This document shows, piece by piece, positions 18,303-27,548 of a stretch of 64,000 bases of DNA. The stretch comes from Neisseriaceae bacterium. GTDB taxonomy: Bacteria > Pseudomonadota > Gammaproteobacteria > Burkholderiales > Neisseriaceae. Every line of letters begins with the position of its first letter. Within the stretch, counting starts at the first letter, position 1. Location: positions 1 to 64,000 of the forward strand of contig JAGOQM010000006.1 of assembly GCA_017991555.1 (NCBI GenBank). The letters run 5' to 3'. A program made the position numbers and the translations under genes. Under the pieces are notes generated by a model. It was not told the DNA's origin, ran no database searches, and was given only the letters and a program-made list of their open reading frames with translations.

Positions 18303-18582
18303 ATCATCCTCTTCATTTTTATTATTGCGCCCGGTACAGGCAAATGTGTGTGGGCCGACTCAAGCCCAAGCTTAAGCCTAAACCAGCGGCTAAAAAGCCG
18401 CAATCGAAACCTAAACACCACGGCCGCCATCACGCTTGAATCCGCCTTAGGCCCTGCGCTAAAACACCAGAAACCCCACACCCGCCACCGACGCTGCCGG
18501 CCAAATCGGCGCTGTTTTTGGCCAGCTAGGCCAATATTGTCTACAATGGCTTCCTTATTCTTACATTTAACGAGTTCTGTCC

Positions 18583-20544
18583 ATGTCTTTGCCTGCTCAT
18601 CAGCTTGAATTACTCAGTCCCGCACGTGACGTCACCATTGCTAAAGAAGCCATTTTGCACGGCGCCGACGCCGTCTACATTGGTGGCCCGAGCTTTGGCG
18701 CCCGTCACAACGCCAGCAACGAGCTTCAAGACATTGCCGAACTCGTCCGCTTTGCCCACCTATTCCATGCCCGCGTGTTCGTGACCCTCAACACCATTTT
18801 GCACGACAATGAGCTTGAGCCAGCACGTGAGTTGATCATTGACCTATACGAGGCCGGCGTCGATGCTTTAATCGTGCAAGACATGGGCATTTTGGCCTTA
18901 GACATTCCGCCCATCGACCTGCACGCCAGCACCCAGTGCGACATTCGCGGCGTGGATAAGGCCAAGTTTTTATCTCAGGTTGGCTTTTCACAACTGGTGC
19001 TGGCGCGTGAATTAAACCTACAGGAAATTCAGGCCATCAGCAGCCAAGTGGATTCAACCATCGAGTTTTTCATTCACGGTGCGCTGTGTGTGGCTTACTC
19101 TGGCCAATGCAATATCTCTCATGCGCAAACTGGCCGCAGCGCCAACCGTGGCGACTGCTCTCAAGCCTGTCGCCTGCCCTATACTTTAAAAGACGACCAG
19201 GGCCGCGTGGTGGCATTCGACAAGCATTTGCTGTCGATGAAAGACAACGACCAAAGCCAAAACATGCTGGCCTTGGTCAACGCGGGCGTGCGTTCCTTCA
19301 AAATTGAAGGCCGCTACAAAGACATGAACTATGTGAAGAACATCACCGCCCACTACCGCCAAATTCTTGACGGCATTTTGCAGGAGCGCCCAGACCTGGC
19401 ACGCGCGTCTAGCGGCCTGACCGAGCATTTCTTTGTGCCTTCGACCGACAAAACCTTCCACCGCGGCAGCACCGATTATTTTGTACAAGACCGAAAAATC
19501 GACATTGGCGCCTTTGATTCGCCCAAGTTTATTGGCTTACCAGTAGGCCAGATCATGAAGGTTCACAAAGACTATTTAGAAGTCAAAACCACCGAACCGT
19601 TAACCAACGGTGACGGCCTTAACGTCATGATCAAGCGGGAAATCGTGGGCTTTAGAGCCAACGAAGTCAAAGAAATCCAGCCGCTTCACTACCGCGTCTA
19701 CCCTAACGAAATGCTGGCGGAGTTTGCCAAAATCCGCCCAGAACATCCGCTTAATCGCAACCTTGACCACAACTGGCAACAGGCTTTAACCAAAAAATCG
19801 AGCGAACGCAAAATCGGCGTCGACCTGCACTTAAGTGGCCACGCCGGCCAGCTGACCCTCAGCGCCACCAGTGAAGAAGGCGTGTACGTCAGCGCCAGCA
19901 TTAACGGCCCCTTCGAGCCGGCCACACAGCCTGAAAAAGCCTGGCAAAATCTGCGTGACGGCATCGGTAAGCTGGGCCAAACGCCCTATATGGCCACCAC
20001 GATTCACATTGACCTGCTCGAAGCCTATTTCGTGCCCAATGCCCAGCTAAAAGCACTGCGCCGCGAAGTCATCGACACCTTGACCCACGAACGCATTGCC
20101 GCCCATCCGCGCGCCAGCCGTAAACCAGAAGCGGTACCGGCACCGGTGTACCCAGAAACCCATCTGACCTTCTTAGCCAACGTCTACAATCACAAGGCGC
20201 GCGGTTTTTATGCGCAACACGGCGTGGCCCTCATCGATGCGGCCTATGAAGCCCATGAAGAAAAAGGCGATGTGCCGGTGATGATCACCAAGCATTGCTT
20301 GCGCTTTGCCTTTAATTTGTGCCCCAAACAGGCCAAAGGCGTACAAGGCGTGCGCACCAAGGTCACCCCCATGCAGCTGGTACACAACGATGAGGTACTG
20401 ACCCTGAAGTTCGACTGCAAGCCATGTGAAATGCACGTCATCGGCAAAATTAAGGGCCACATTTTGAATTCGCCCTTGGCCGGCAGCGTGGTCGGCGCCA
20501 TTACGCCAGAAGACTTAAAAAAGACCATTCGCGCCCCTCACTAA
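18583..20544 (+). CDS. rlhA: U32-family 23S rRNA hydroxylation protein RlhA
   Basis: A 653-residue U32 'peptidase' family protein. RlhA (E. coli YdcP), which has the same length, introduces 5-hydroxycytidine in 23S rRNA. The tRNA homologue TrhP/YegQ is about 200 residues shorter, which favours RlhA. Conserved cysteines lie in YSGQCNISHAQTGRSANRGDCSQACRLPY (C positions about 170, 187 and 191) and near the C-terminus (FNLCPKQ and CKPCEMH). The gene is monocistronic, ending at a terminator. Confidence 0.88.
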   Translation: MSLPAHQLELLSPARDVTIAKEAILHGADAVYIGGPSFGARHNASNELQDIAELVRFAHLFHARVFVTLNTILHDNELEPARELIIDLYEAGVDALIVQDMGILALDIPPIDLHASTQCDIRGVDKAKFLSQVGFSQLVLARELNLQEIQAISSQVDSTIEFFIHGALCVAYSGQCNISHAQTGRSANRGDCSQACRLPYTLKDDQGRVVAFDKHLLSMKDNDQSQNMLALVNAGVRSFKIEGRYKDMNYVKNITAHYRQILDGILQERPDLARASSGLTEHFFVPSTDKTFHRGSTDYFVQDRKIDIGAFDSPKFIGLPVGQIMKVHKDYLEVKTTEPLTNGDGLNVMIKREIVGFRANEVKEIQPLHYRVYPNEMLAEFAKIRPEHPLNRNLDHNWQQALTKKSSERKIGVDLHLSGHAGQLTLSATSEEGVYVSASINGPFEPATQPEKAWQNLRDGIGKLGQTPYMATTIHIDLLEAYFVPNAQLKALRREVIDTLTHERIAAHPRASRKPEAVPAPVYPETHLTFLANVYNHKARGFYAQHGVALIDAAYEAHEEKGDVPVMITKHCLRFAFNLCPKQAKGVQGVRTKVTPMQLVHNDEVLTLKFDCKPCEMHVIGKIKGHILNSPLAGSVVGAITPEDLKKTIRAPH

Positions 20545-20565
20545 GCCCTATGGCTACGCTTAATC

Positions 20566-20608
20566 ACCCCCTGACGTGAAATTAGACTACACGACAGGGG
20601 GTTTTTTC
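20566..20608 (+). terminator. Intrinsic terminator after rlhA
   Basis: ACCCCCTG (20566-20573) pairs with CAGGGGGT (20595-20602) across a 21-base loop and is followed by a T-run at 20602-20607. Confidence 0.8.
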
Positions 20609-20661
20609 AGCTAAACTGATGGCTGAAGTTTTTTATCATTAAAGAAAGTCTGTTTGAGATC

Positions 20662-21012
20662 ATGAACCGTCAATCTAAAAATCGTCTGTCTCGTTTAAAC
20701 AAACGTCAGCAAAAAAAATTACTCGTGGGTGCTTACCAAGAATTGGGCTTTGGCATTCTTTTTCAATTTAAAGCCGACACCGACCCTCAGGTCATCGACA
20801 GCACCCTAGACGCCGTATTGTCTTTGGTGGATGAAGAAGGCGCCACTTTTGGCGGCTACTGCAATGGCCAGCTGTTTGAAGGCATGGTCATGCCGCTTAA
20901 CCGTCAGGTGATTTCAGCCGAGTCTCGCCAAAAAGTCATCGACCTATTGGCCAGCTTTGCCCACATCGAAGACGTTCAGGTCAGCGAATTCGTGGACGCT
21001 TGGTACGACTAA
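20662..21012 (+). CDS. yggL: YggL-family ribosome-associated protein
   Basis: A small 116-residue protein of the YggL (DUF469) family, described as a 50S-ribosome-associated protein in E. coli. The basic start NRQSKNRLSRLNKRQQKKLLVGAYQELGF is the family hallmark, and the acidic C-terminus ends in VDAWYD. It is a single gene between rlhA and the convergent ponA, with its own bidirectional terminator. Confidence 0.9.
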   Translation: MNRQSKNRLSRLNKRQQKKLLVGAYQELGFGILFQFKADTDPQVIDSTLDAVLSLVDEEGATFGGYCNGQLFEGMVMPLNRQVISAESRQKVIDLLASFAHIEDVQVSEFVDAWYD

Positions 21013-21027
21013 GCCCCTAGCGCGCAT

Positions 21028-21062
21028 AAAAAAGCCCTTGATGACGCATCAAGGGCTTTTTT
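21028..21062. terminator. Bidirectional terminator between yggL and ponA
   Basis: A perfect 16-base stem, AAAAAAGCCCTTGATG (21028-21043) with CATCAAGGGCTTTTTT (21047-21062), loop ACG. It provides U-tracts for both converging genes. Confidence 0.95.
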
Positions 21063-21083
21063 GTGGCCGCGAGCGGCCCTGGT

Positions 21084-23465
21084 TTAAAACAGGCTGTCGA
21101 TGGCCTCGTTATTGGCTGGTGGCGCCGCCACGGTTGGCGCTTCCGGCGTGGCAGTACCTTCTTCGCCCTCACCCTCTTTCGGTGCCGCCGCACCGCCGCC
21201 GCTAGGGCCGCCTTCGCTGCGATTATCCAAGGCCAAGGAAGGATTCGTGCGTTGGTATTCCTGATAGAAATACTCATTGCCATTACGTACCAAACCTTCT
21301 GGCACCTTCGGCGCCACCACGGGCTTACCCTTCAGCGCCGTACGCATGTAGTCAATCCAAATAGGCAAGGCCGCCAAACCACCATAGCCCAAGCGACCAA
21401 GGCTGCGCGGCTTGTCGTAGCCCACGTACACCACGCTCACCAAATCAGGCGTGTAGCCCGTAAACCATGCGTCTTTGCCGTCGTTGGTGGTCCCGGTTTT
21501 ACCCGCGATGTCAGAACGACCCAATACCGAAGCGCGTGAAGCCGTACCGCGCTTGGTGATTTCCTGCATGATGTTGGTCATGATGAAGGCGTTGCGTGGA
21601 TCGATCACCAGCTTGGCCGTCGCCCCTGCCACCAAGGGCTGGGTTTGGGCACGTAAATGGTCGCCTTCGTAAATGCGGTCAATCACGTACGGGGCCACGC
21701 GGTAGCCACCGTTGGCAAAGACTGAGTAAGCTTGCGCCATCTGCACCGGCGTTACCGAGCCGGCACCCAAAGCCATCGAGTAAGAAGCAGGATGGTCTTT
21801 GGCGTTAAAGCCGAAACGCTGGATGTATTCTTTGGCAAACGGCATGCCCACCGCCATCAAAACGCGAATGGTCACCATGTTTTTAGAGTACACCAGGGCT
21901 TCGCGCATCGGGATGTAGCCCGAATAGCGGTTATTAGAGTTTTTAGGACGCCACACGCCACCATTGGCCCCCATGCCCGGCAAGGCAATTGGCGCGTCGT
22001 TAATCGGCGTGGCGGCGGTTAAGCCCCGCTCTAAACCGGCTGAGTAAATAAACGGTTTAAAGGTTGAGCCAGGCTGACGCCAGGCTTGAGACGCACGGTT
22101 AAACGAGCGCTTGTGGAAGTCAAAGCCACCCACCAACGCTTGCACCGCACCGGTTTTAGGATCCACCGCCACCAACGCGCCTTCAACCTCCGGCACCTGT
22201 ACGATCTTCCAGAACGGGTTGCTGCTTTCACTGTTGGTCGCCTGAATGCGGATCAACGCACCTGGCTGAATTTTTTTGTCGCCCATTTTACTGGCGCCAA
22301 TCGCGGCCTTGGCAAACGTCAGGCCATTGCCTTTAATGGTCGCCAGCTTACCGCCCTTAACATAGGCCTCTACCACCGAGCCGGTGGCCTTAAGCACCAC
22401 CGCTGGACGCATGCCCTCTAGGTCGTAATGGCCATCTAAAATCTCATCCAGCTCAATGTAGAGGTTTTTAGGGTCAAGTTTTTTCAGGTCAATGAATTCT
22501 TCTGCACCGCGGTAACGCTGCGATTTGTCGAAGTTCAACATGCCTTGACGGAAGGCCTTAGTGGCCGCGGTTTGGTTGACGCTGTTGACCGTGGTGTAGA
22601 CCTTAAAGCCATTTGAATAGGCGTCTTCACCGTACTTATCCACCATCGATTGGCGCGCCATTTCGGCCACATACAGGGCATTTTGATCAATGCCGCTTTG
22701 GAACTTGGTGTATTTCAGCTCTTCGCTCAACGCCGCTTGGCGCTCAGCCGCCGTAATCATGCCCAATTCCAACATATTGTTCAGAATATAAGACTGCCGT
22801 TGCTGGGCGCGCTTCGGATTCACAATCGGGTTAAACGCCGAAGGGGCCTTGGGCAGGCCCGCCAACATGGTGGCTTCAGCCAAGGTCAGCTGCGACACTG
22901 GCTTACCAAAGTAGGTGTGTGCCGCGGCGGCAAAGCCATAGGCACGCTGGCCCAAATAAATTTGGTTAAAGTACAGCTCTAAAATTTCGTCTTTGCTGAG
23001 CTCTTGCTCAATTTTATATGCCAACAGCGCTTCATTAAACTTACGCGTAAACGTGCGTTCGTTGGTCAGGAAGAAGTTTTTTGCCACCTGTTGGGTAATG
23101 GTACTGGCGCCAGAACGCACGCCGCCCGACACCACGTTGCCCACTAAGGCGCGCGAAATGCCCACCACGTCTACGCCCCAATGTTCGTAGAAACGCTTGT
23201 CTTCTGCGGCCATCACCGCATTTTTTAAATTGTCTGGGAAATCTTGAATTTTGGTGAACGAACGACGTTCTTCACCGTACAGGCCAATTAATTTTCCATC
23301 AGAAGTATATATTTCCAAAGGCATTTTGGGTTTATAATTGGTCACAATATCCAATTTGGGTAACCTTGGATAAGTCACCAAAACCGCAATCGCCGCGATG
23401 CCGATGCCCAAAATGGCGAAGCCAAGAATGAGCCCAATAAGCGTTGTGATGAGTCGTTTAAACAT
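21084..23465 (-). CDS. ponA: Penicillin-binding protein 1A
   Basis: A 793-residue class A PBP that polymerises glycan and cross-links peptidoglycan. It has one N-terminal membrane anchor (residues about 8-33). The transglycosylase domain has the catalytic glutamate in AAEDKRFYEHWGVD. The transpeptidase domain has the active-site serine in PGSTFKPF, the SKN motif and KTGTT. The C-terminus is rich in Gly, Ala, Pro and Glu. It is divergent from pilM, as in Neisseria, and also in E. coli for mrcA/hofM. Confidence 0.95.
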   Translation of the reverse strand: MFKRLITTLIGLILGFAILGIGIAAIAVLVTYPRLPKLDIVTNYKPKMPLEIYTSDGKLIGLYGEERRSFTKIQDFPDNLKNAVMAAEDKRFYEHWGVDVVGISRALVGNVVSGGVRSGASTITQQVAKNFFLTNERTFTRKFNEALLAYKIEQELSKDEILELYFNQIYLGQRAYGFAAAAHTYFGKPVSQLTLAEATMLAGLPKAPSAFNPIVNPKRAQQRQSYILNNMLELGMITAAERQAALSEELKYTKFQSGIDQNALYVAEMARQSMVDKYGEDAYSNGFKVYTTVNSVNQTAATKAFRQGMLNFDKSQRYRGAEEFIDLKKLDPKNLYIELDEILDGHYDLEGMRPAVVLKATGSVVEAYVKGGKLATIKGNGLTFAKAAIGASKMGDKKIQPGALIRIQATNSESSNPFWKIVQVPEVEGALVAVDPKTGAVQALVGGFDFHKRSFNRASQAWRQPGSTFKPFIYSAGLERGLTAATPINDAPIALPGMGANGGVWRPKNSNNRYSGYIPMREALVYSKNMVTIRVLMAVGMPFAKEYIQRFGFNAKDHPASYSMALGAGSVTPVQMAQAYSVFANGGYRVAPYVIDRIYEGDHLRAQTQPLVAGATAKLVIDPRNAFIMTNIMQEITKRGTASRASVLGRSDIAGKTGTTNDGKDAWFTGYTPDLVSVVYVGYDKPRSLGRLGYGGLAALPIWIDYMRTALKGKPVVAPKVPEGLVRNGNEYFYQEYQRTNPSLALDNRSEGGPSGGGAAAPKEGEGEEGTATPEAPTVAAPPANNEAIDSLF

Positions 23466-23584
23466 AAATAGTTATTAACCATAGGGATATAAGCACTGCA
23501 GGCAGTATAAATTTAAAGGCACCCGAATGCAAAATCTAAATCTTATAAAGAAAAATATAACCGTCGTTACCGGGGAGTAACCAC

Positions 23585-24580
23585 ATGTTTGCTCAATTTA
23601 AAAACCGTTTGCACACTCAATGGCGTGCTTGGTCTGCGGCCGCTCAGGCCAAACCGACCACCATGGGCCTTGGCATCAGCCACGAGGCCACGCAAATTCA
23701 TGCTTTACAGCTGCGGCAAGGGCCCCAAGGCGCGCTGACGGTACAGCATCATGCCCACGTCGCCCATCTGTCCCTAACGACCACCCTGTGGGGCTTAACC
23801 GAGGCCAGCCTAGCGGCCATTGTGCCGCTTTTGCCCACCCCACCGCCGCCCTTAATGATGGCCTTGCCCAACGCCCTCGTTCAGCACCAATACCGCCGCC
23901 TCGACCAATCCAACCTGACCCTAGCAGAACAGGTGGACTCGGCCCTACGGCAAGAAGTCGCGCCCGACACGGTGGCCATAGACTATGTATGCTTAGACGA
24001 GAATCCGCCAGACAGTTCCCCTTTGTATTTATTGTGTTACACCCATCACGACGCGGTGAATCACTATCAGCACGTGGCAGAGGCACAAGGGCTTCGCCTC
24101 GTCTGCTTGGACGTCGAGGCCTTTGCTGCCCTCAACGCCTGGTACTTTTGGCTGCAACAGCAAGCGCCCGAACACCAGCACTTAGTGCTGGCCTTGATCC
24201 ACGCCCGACCGACCGAGTTAAGCGTTTATTTTTGCCACCAACAGCGGCTACTCCATCAGGTACACACCCCGCTCAACCCAATGTTCGACGCCGACGCCGA
24301 AACTCAGGCCCTGAGCTTTATGCAACACTGCTGGCAAAACTTTCACGCCACCCACAGCACCCCCGTCACCCAAGCCTACATCACCGGCCGCCACAGCTTG
24401 GCCCCTAACCTATTAGCCGGCATCCGGCAGCAGCTCAACGTGCCCCTAACGCTGGCCCATCCGGTGCTGGCCTTAGCCACCACCCCACCCTTACACCCCG
24501 ACACCCTCACCCAGCACGCGCCAGACTTATTGATCGCGTTCGGCCTCGCCTTGAGAGCCCTCGATGGCCAGCCCTCATGA
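23585..24580 (+). CDS. pilM: Type IV pilus assembly protein PilM (divergent)
   Basis: A 331-residue actin-like (FtsA-fold) cytoplasmic component of the pilus alignment complex, assigned largely by position. It is first in a chain of overlapping genes ending in a secretin and followed by aroKB, divergent from ponA. The C-terminal LLIAFGLALRAL segment matches the conserved end of PilM/HofM/ComA. The N-terminal phosphate loop is weakly conserved and the whole protein is Gln-, His- and Leu-rich. It overlaps pilN by four bases (ATGA). It is shorter than Neisseria PilM. Confidence 0.8.
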   Translation: MFAQFKNRLHTQWRAWSAAAQAKPTTMGLGISHEATQIHALQLRQGPQGALTVQHHAHVAHLSLTTTLWGLTEASLAAIVPLLPTPPPPLMMALPNALVQHQYRRLDQSNLTLAEQVDSALRQEVAPDTVAIDYVCLDENPPDSSPLYLLCYTHHDAVNHYQHVAEAQGLRLVCLDVEAFAALNAWYFWLQQQAPEHQHLVLALIHARPTELSVYFCHQQRLLHQVHTPLNPMFDADAETQALSFMQHCWQNFHATHSTPVTQAYITGRHSLAPNLLAGIRQQLNVPLTLAHPVLALATTPPLHPDTLTQHAPDLLIAFGLALRALDGQPS

Positions 24581-25107
24581 TTCGCCTAAACCTGCTTCCT
24601 CACCGGACTGAACAACGGCAACGCGCCTCATCTAACTTAAGGCGGCAGGCCTACTGGGGGCTGGGCATCTTTTTGGCCTTGGTCGTGGTGGTCACGCTGG
24701 CGCTGTCGCTTGCTCTGTGGCAGCAACAGCAGCGCAACCGCTACCTTCAAACCCTCATCACCACCCAAACGGCCATCGCCCAGCGCAGCCAGACCCTCAG
24801 CGAACAGGTGGCCGAACGCCAAGCGCAAGGGCAACAGCTCAACCACGCTCTGGCCCAACAGAGCCTGCCTTGGTATATGCTCACGCAGCTGCAAAGCATC
24901 ATCCCCAATGGCCTCCAGCTGACCAGCCTTGCCTGGCAGCCGCCTTACCTCACCTTGGAAGGGCTGGCCAGCAGCCATGAAGCCATCGCCTTACTGGTTA
25001 CCGACATGAATCAGGCCCCTTGGCTCACCGAGGCCACGCTGCTGTCGAGCCAGCAGCAAGACCGCGCTTGGTCTTTTGCCCTCAGCACCGAAATGAGCCC
25101 ACCGTGA
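24577..25107 (+). CDS. pilN: Type IV pilus assembly protein PilN
   Basis: A 176-residue bitopic inner-membrane protein. The start MIRLNLLPHR contains the INLLP-type motif that PilN uses to bind PilM. One transmembrane helix follows (about residues 29-48), then a Gln-rich coiled coil and a small periplasmic fold (LTSLAWQPPYLTLEGLA). It overlaps pilM and pilO by four bases each, so the chain is translationally coupled. Confidence 0.9.
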   Translation: MIRLNLLPHRTEQRQRASSNLRRQAYWGLGIFLALVVVVTLALSLALWQQQQRNRYLQTLITTQTAIAQRSQTLSEQVAERQAQGQQLNHALAQQSLPWYMLTQLQSIIPNGLQLTSLAWQPPYLTLEGLASSHEAIALLVTDMNQAPWLTEATLLSSQQQDRAWSFALSTEMSPP

Positions 25108-25700
25108 GCGCCCTATGGCAGCAGTGGACGCAATGGCCTTTGTGGCGGCAACGTTTGGGCCTGCTCGTGGCCGCCAGCGCTGGCCTCGTCTTCATTGCCT
25201 TAAGCCTGTGGCGCCCGATTTGGCAGGCCCATGCCCGTGCCCAGCAGCAAGAGCCGATCCTGCAACAGGCCTATCAACAACAGTGGCAACAGGCGCAACA
25301 GCTGCCTTTATGGGTGGCCCGCCTGACCCTGGCCGAGGCCGCCCTAAGTCAGGCGATACAGCGCCTGCCCACGGCCACACCGGTAGACCTGTCTCAGCCT
25401 TTACACCAGCTGGTGGCCGCCCACGGCCTCACCCTTGACCAGGCGCGCCCGCTGCCGGTCGAAACCGTGGCCAACCTGAGCGCTTATCCTTACGCCCTCA
25501 GCGGCAGCGGCCACACTGACGCCGTACTGGCCTTTATTCAGCGGCTGGGTGACCACCCTGAGGGCCTAATGCTCTCCAGCCTGCGTCTGAACCTGGCCCC
25601 CAACCAGGCGCCTCTCCTGCTTCACTTTGAGGCTCAAGTACACACTTTAAGGTTCGTGTCGCCCAGCCCCACAGAGGAGGCCCTCGATGCTCAACCTTAA
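25104..25700 (+). CDS. pilO: Type IV pilus assembly protein PilO
   Basis: The partner of PilN, about 198 residues from a GTG start at 25104 that overlaps the pilN stop (GTGA). The frame stays open further upstream inside pilN, but the GTG fits the four-base coupling seen throughout the operon. It has one membrane helix (about residues 17-38), a Gln-rich coiled coil (QQQEPILQQAYQQQWQQAQQ) and a C-terminal ferredoxin-like domain (YALSGSGHTDAVLAFIQRLG). It overlaps pilP by 14 bases. Confidence 0.85.
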   Translation: MSALWQQWTQWPLWRQRLGLLVAASAGLVFIALSLWRPIWQAHARAQQQEPILQQAYQQQWQQAQQLPLWVARLTLAEAALSQAIQRLPTATPVDLSQPLHQLVAAHGLTLDQARPLPVETVANLSAYPYALSGSGHTDAVLAFIQRLGDHPEGLMLSSLRLNLAPNQAPLLLHFEAQVHTLRFVSPSPTEEALDAQP

Positions 25701-26172
25701 ACTGCGCCGTGACGGCCTCTGGCTTTGCCTTGTCGGCCTTTCTGGCTGTGCCGCCGAACCGGCAGACCTAAAGGTCTGGCAGCAAACCTTGGCCAGTCGT
25801 CCACCGCTGCCGCTACCCGACTGGCCCAACGCCCCCGCACCCTACCTTTTAGCTCCTGACGCCCCTGCCACCCTCACTCTGTTTCACCCCGAACAGCGCC
25901 AGCCCAGTACGCCCGCACACATTCTGGTGTTTTACCCCCTGTCGCAGCTAAGCTACGTGGGCTATATTCGCACACCGACGCAGCACTGGGCCATCATCCA
26001 CACCCCGCAAGGCCCCCAGCTGGCCACTCAGGGCGCCTTGATCGGCCTAGAATCCTGGTCGCTCGAACGCATTGACGCCGCCGCACTGACCCTCAGCCCC
26101 AACCACCCCAATGCCGTGCCAACACAGCTAGCACTCTCGCCCACCCCGCCCCCAGCAGCATCCGCTCCCTGA
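25687..26172 (+). CDS. pilP: Type IV pilus assembly lipoprotein PilP
   Basis: A 161-residue lipoprotein with lipobox LSGC (C about residue 21). PilP links the PilN/PilO complex to the secretin. The beta-domain typical of PilP/GspC is in the second half (LSYVGYIRTPTQHWAIIHTPQG), comparable to the LRYVGTL...WALI pattern of PilP. The rest is Pro-rich. It starts inside pilO and ends ten bases before the secretin gene. Confidence 0.82.
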   Translation: MLNLKLRRDGLWLCLVGLSGCAAEPADLKVWQQTLASRPPLPLPDWPNAPAPYLLAPDAPATLTLFHPEQRQPSTPAHILVFYPLSQLSYVGYIRTPTQHWAIIHTPQGPQLATQGALIGLESWSLERIDAAALTLSPNHPNAVPTQLALSPTPPPAASAP

Positions 26173-26182
26173 AAGCCACCCT

Positions 26183-27517
26183 ATGCGCCTCAACCGCTCC
26201 TTATTCGTCCTGGTCATGACCCTCAATACGGCCTTTGCCACCAGCCACGCCCAAACGCCCAACATCCAAACCCCGATCACCCTCCAGTTTCAAGGCATTG
26301 CCCTGCCCGCGGCGCTCACCCTGCCCGCGGCGCTCACCCTGCTGGCCCAGATCGCCGATGTCGAGCTGTCTTTGGCCCCGAACCTCAACGGCCACGTGAC
26401 GCAATCCTTACAACAGGTGCCCTGGCAGCAGGCCTTTAACCAGCTGCTCAGCCAACACCAGCTCAGCGCCACCCAGCAAGGCCACACCCTCTATGTTGGC
26501 CCCAAAGCCCCACCGGTCACGTCAGGCCCAAACGCCCCCAGCGCGGCCTTAAGCTCAGCCATTTTTCAACTCAACTATAAGGACGTCACCGAGCTGGCAA
26601 CCATTTTCAACCTCAACAACGCCAACCGTGACACCAGGCACCTGCTCAGCCCGAACGGCCAAGCCTATGTCGACCCGGGCAACAACGTCTTAATCGTCTA
26701 CGACACCGCCACCGTTCACGCCGACGTCCAACGGTTAATCGCTCAGCTTGATCGACCCAAACGCCAGGTCTTGATTGAGGCGCACATTGTGGAGGCCACC
26801 GATGGCTTTTCGCAAGAATTGGGGATAAAGCTGGGCGCCGCCTTTCAAAGCAACCGCCTGCAAATAGGCGGACCGTGGCCACAAACCAACGACGCCGACG
26901 GCGCCAATGGCACCAACCCCACCGCTTGGCAACTACAGCAGCTCCAGCCCAACATTAACCTACCTGGCCCCAGCAACATGGCCGCGCTGTCGGTATTCGG
27001 CCGCGGCGCCAACTTTTTATTGGGCCTAGAGCTCAGCGCCATGCAGTTAGAAAACAAAGGCCAAATATTGTCCAGCCCCCGCATCCTCACCGCCGACCGT
27101 CAAACCGCCACCATTGAATCTGGCGATGAGCTGCCCTATCGCGAAGCGGAAAGCTATGTGAGCACGACTTTATTTAAAAAAGCCGTCCTGAGCCTGCGGG
27201 TCACACCCTACATTACGCCAGACAATCAGGTCATCATGGCCATCGCCATCAACAAAGACACGCCCAAAGGCAACGGTGCCCTGTCGATTAAGAGCATCAG
27301 CACCCAGGTGATGATTGAAGACGGCAATACCCTGGTGATTGGCGGCATTTATGAAGAAACCAGCAGCGATGGGGTTCAAAAGGTGCCGTTCTTGGGGGAT
27401 TTGCCCCTGATTGGCGGGTTATTTCGGGCCAAACAGCAGCAGCAAAACCGGCAAGAGCTGGTGATTTTCCTCACCCCCAATATCCTCACCGACAAAATAC
27501 CCACAGGGGTTCAATAA
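26183..27517 (+). CDS. pilQ: Short type IV pilus / competence secretin (PilQ, HofQ/ComE size class)
   Basis: A 444-residue outer-membrane secretin. It has a signal peptide (residues 1-23), one short N-terminal secretin domain with VPWQQAFNQLL (about 74-84), one N1-like domain (about 130-185), and the C-terminal secretin domain ending in NRQELVIFLTPNIL. Landmark motifs are VLIEAHIVEA, ILSSPRILT and VPFLGDLPLIGGLFR. It lacks the AMIN domains and extra N-terminal region that make Neisseria PilQ over 700 residues. Its length is that of Haemophilus ComE and E. coli HofQ. An 18-base tandem duplication gives LPAALT twice near residues 41-52. Confidence 0.88.
   Translation: MRLNRSLFVLVMTLNTAFATSHAQTPNIQTPITLQFQGIALPAALTLPAALTLLAQIADVELSLAPNLNGHVTQSLQQVPWQQAFNQLLSQHQLSATQQGHTLYVGPKAPPVTSGPNAPSAALSSAIFQLNYKDVTELATIFNLNNANRDTRHLLSPNGQAYVDPGNNVLIVYDTATVHADVQRLIAQLDRPKRQVLIEAHIVEATDGFSQELGIKLGAAFQSNRLQIGGPWPQTNDADGANGTNPTAWQLQQLQPNINLPGPSNMAALSVFGRGANFLLGLELSAMQLENKGQILSSPRILTADRQTATIESGDELPYREAESYVSTTLFKKAVLSLRVTPYITPDNQVIMAIAINKDTPKGNGALSIKSISTQVMIEDGNTLVIGGIYEETSSDGVQKVPFLGDLPLIGGLFRAKQQQQNRQELVIFLTPNILTDKIPTGVQ
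26303..26338 (+). repeat. Perfect 18-base tandem duplication inside the secretin gene
   Basis: The unit CTGCCCGCGGCGCTCACC occurs at 26303-26320 and again at 26321-26338 without mismatch. It keeps the frame and repeats LPAALT just after the signal peptide region. Perfect identity suggests a recent slippage event. Confidence 0.95.
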
Positions 27518-27548
27518 TCAAAAGACAGCCGCCATAAGTTCGGTTAAA

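Noticed and set aside
23620..24408. 262-residue forward frame inside pilM
   Set aside because: It is an alternative frame of a GC-rich gene with biased composition. The pilM frame has the operon overlap and the conserved C-terminus.
26183..27517. Frameshift or truncation as explanation for the short secretin
   Set aside because: The gene has a signal peptide at its start, an intact C-terminal secretin domain, and starts 10 bases after pilP. No missing domain is visible in other frames upstream.
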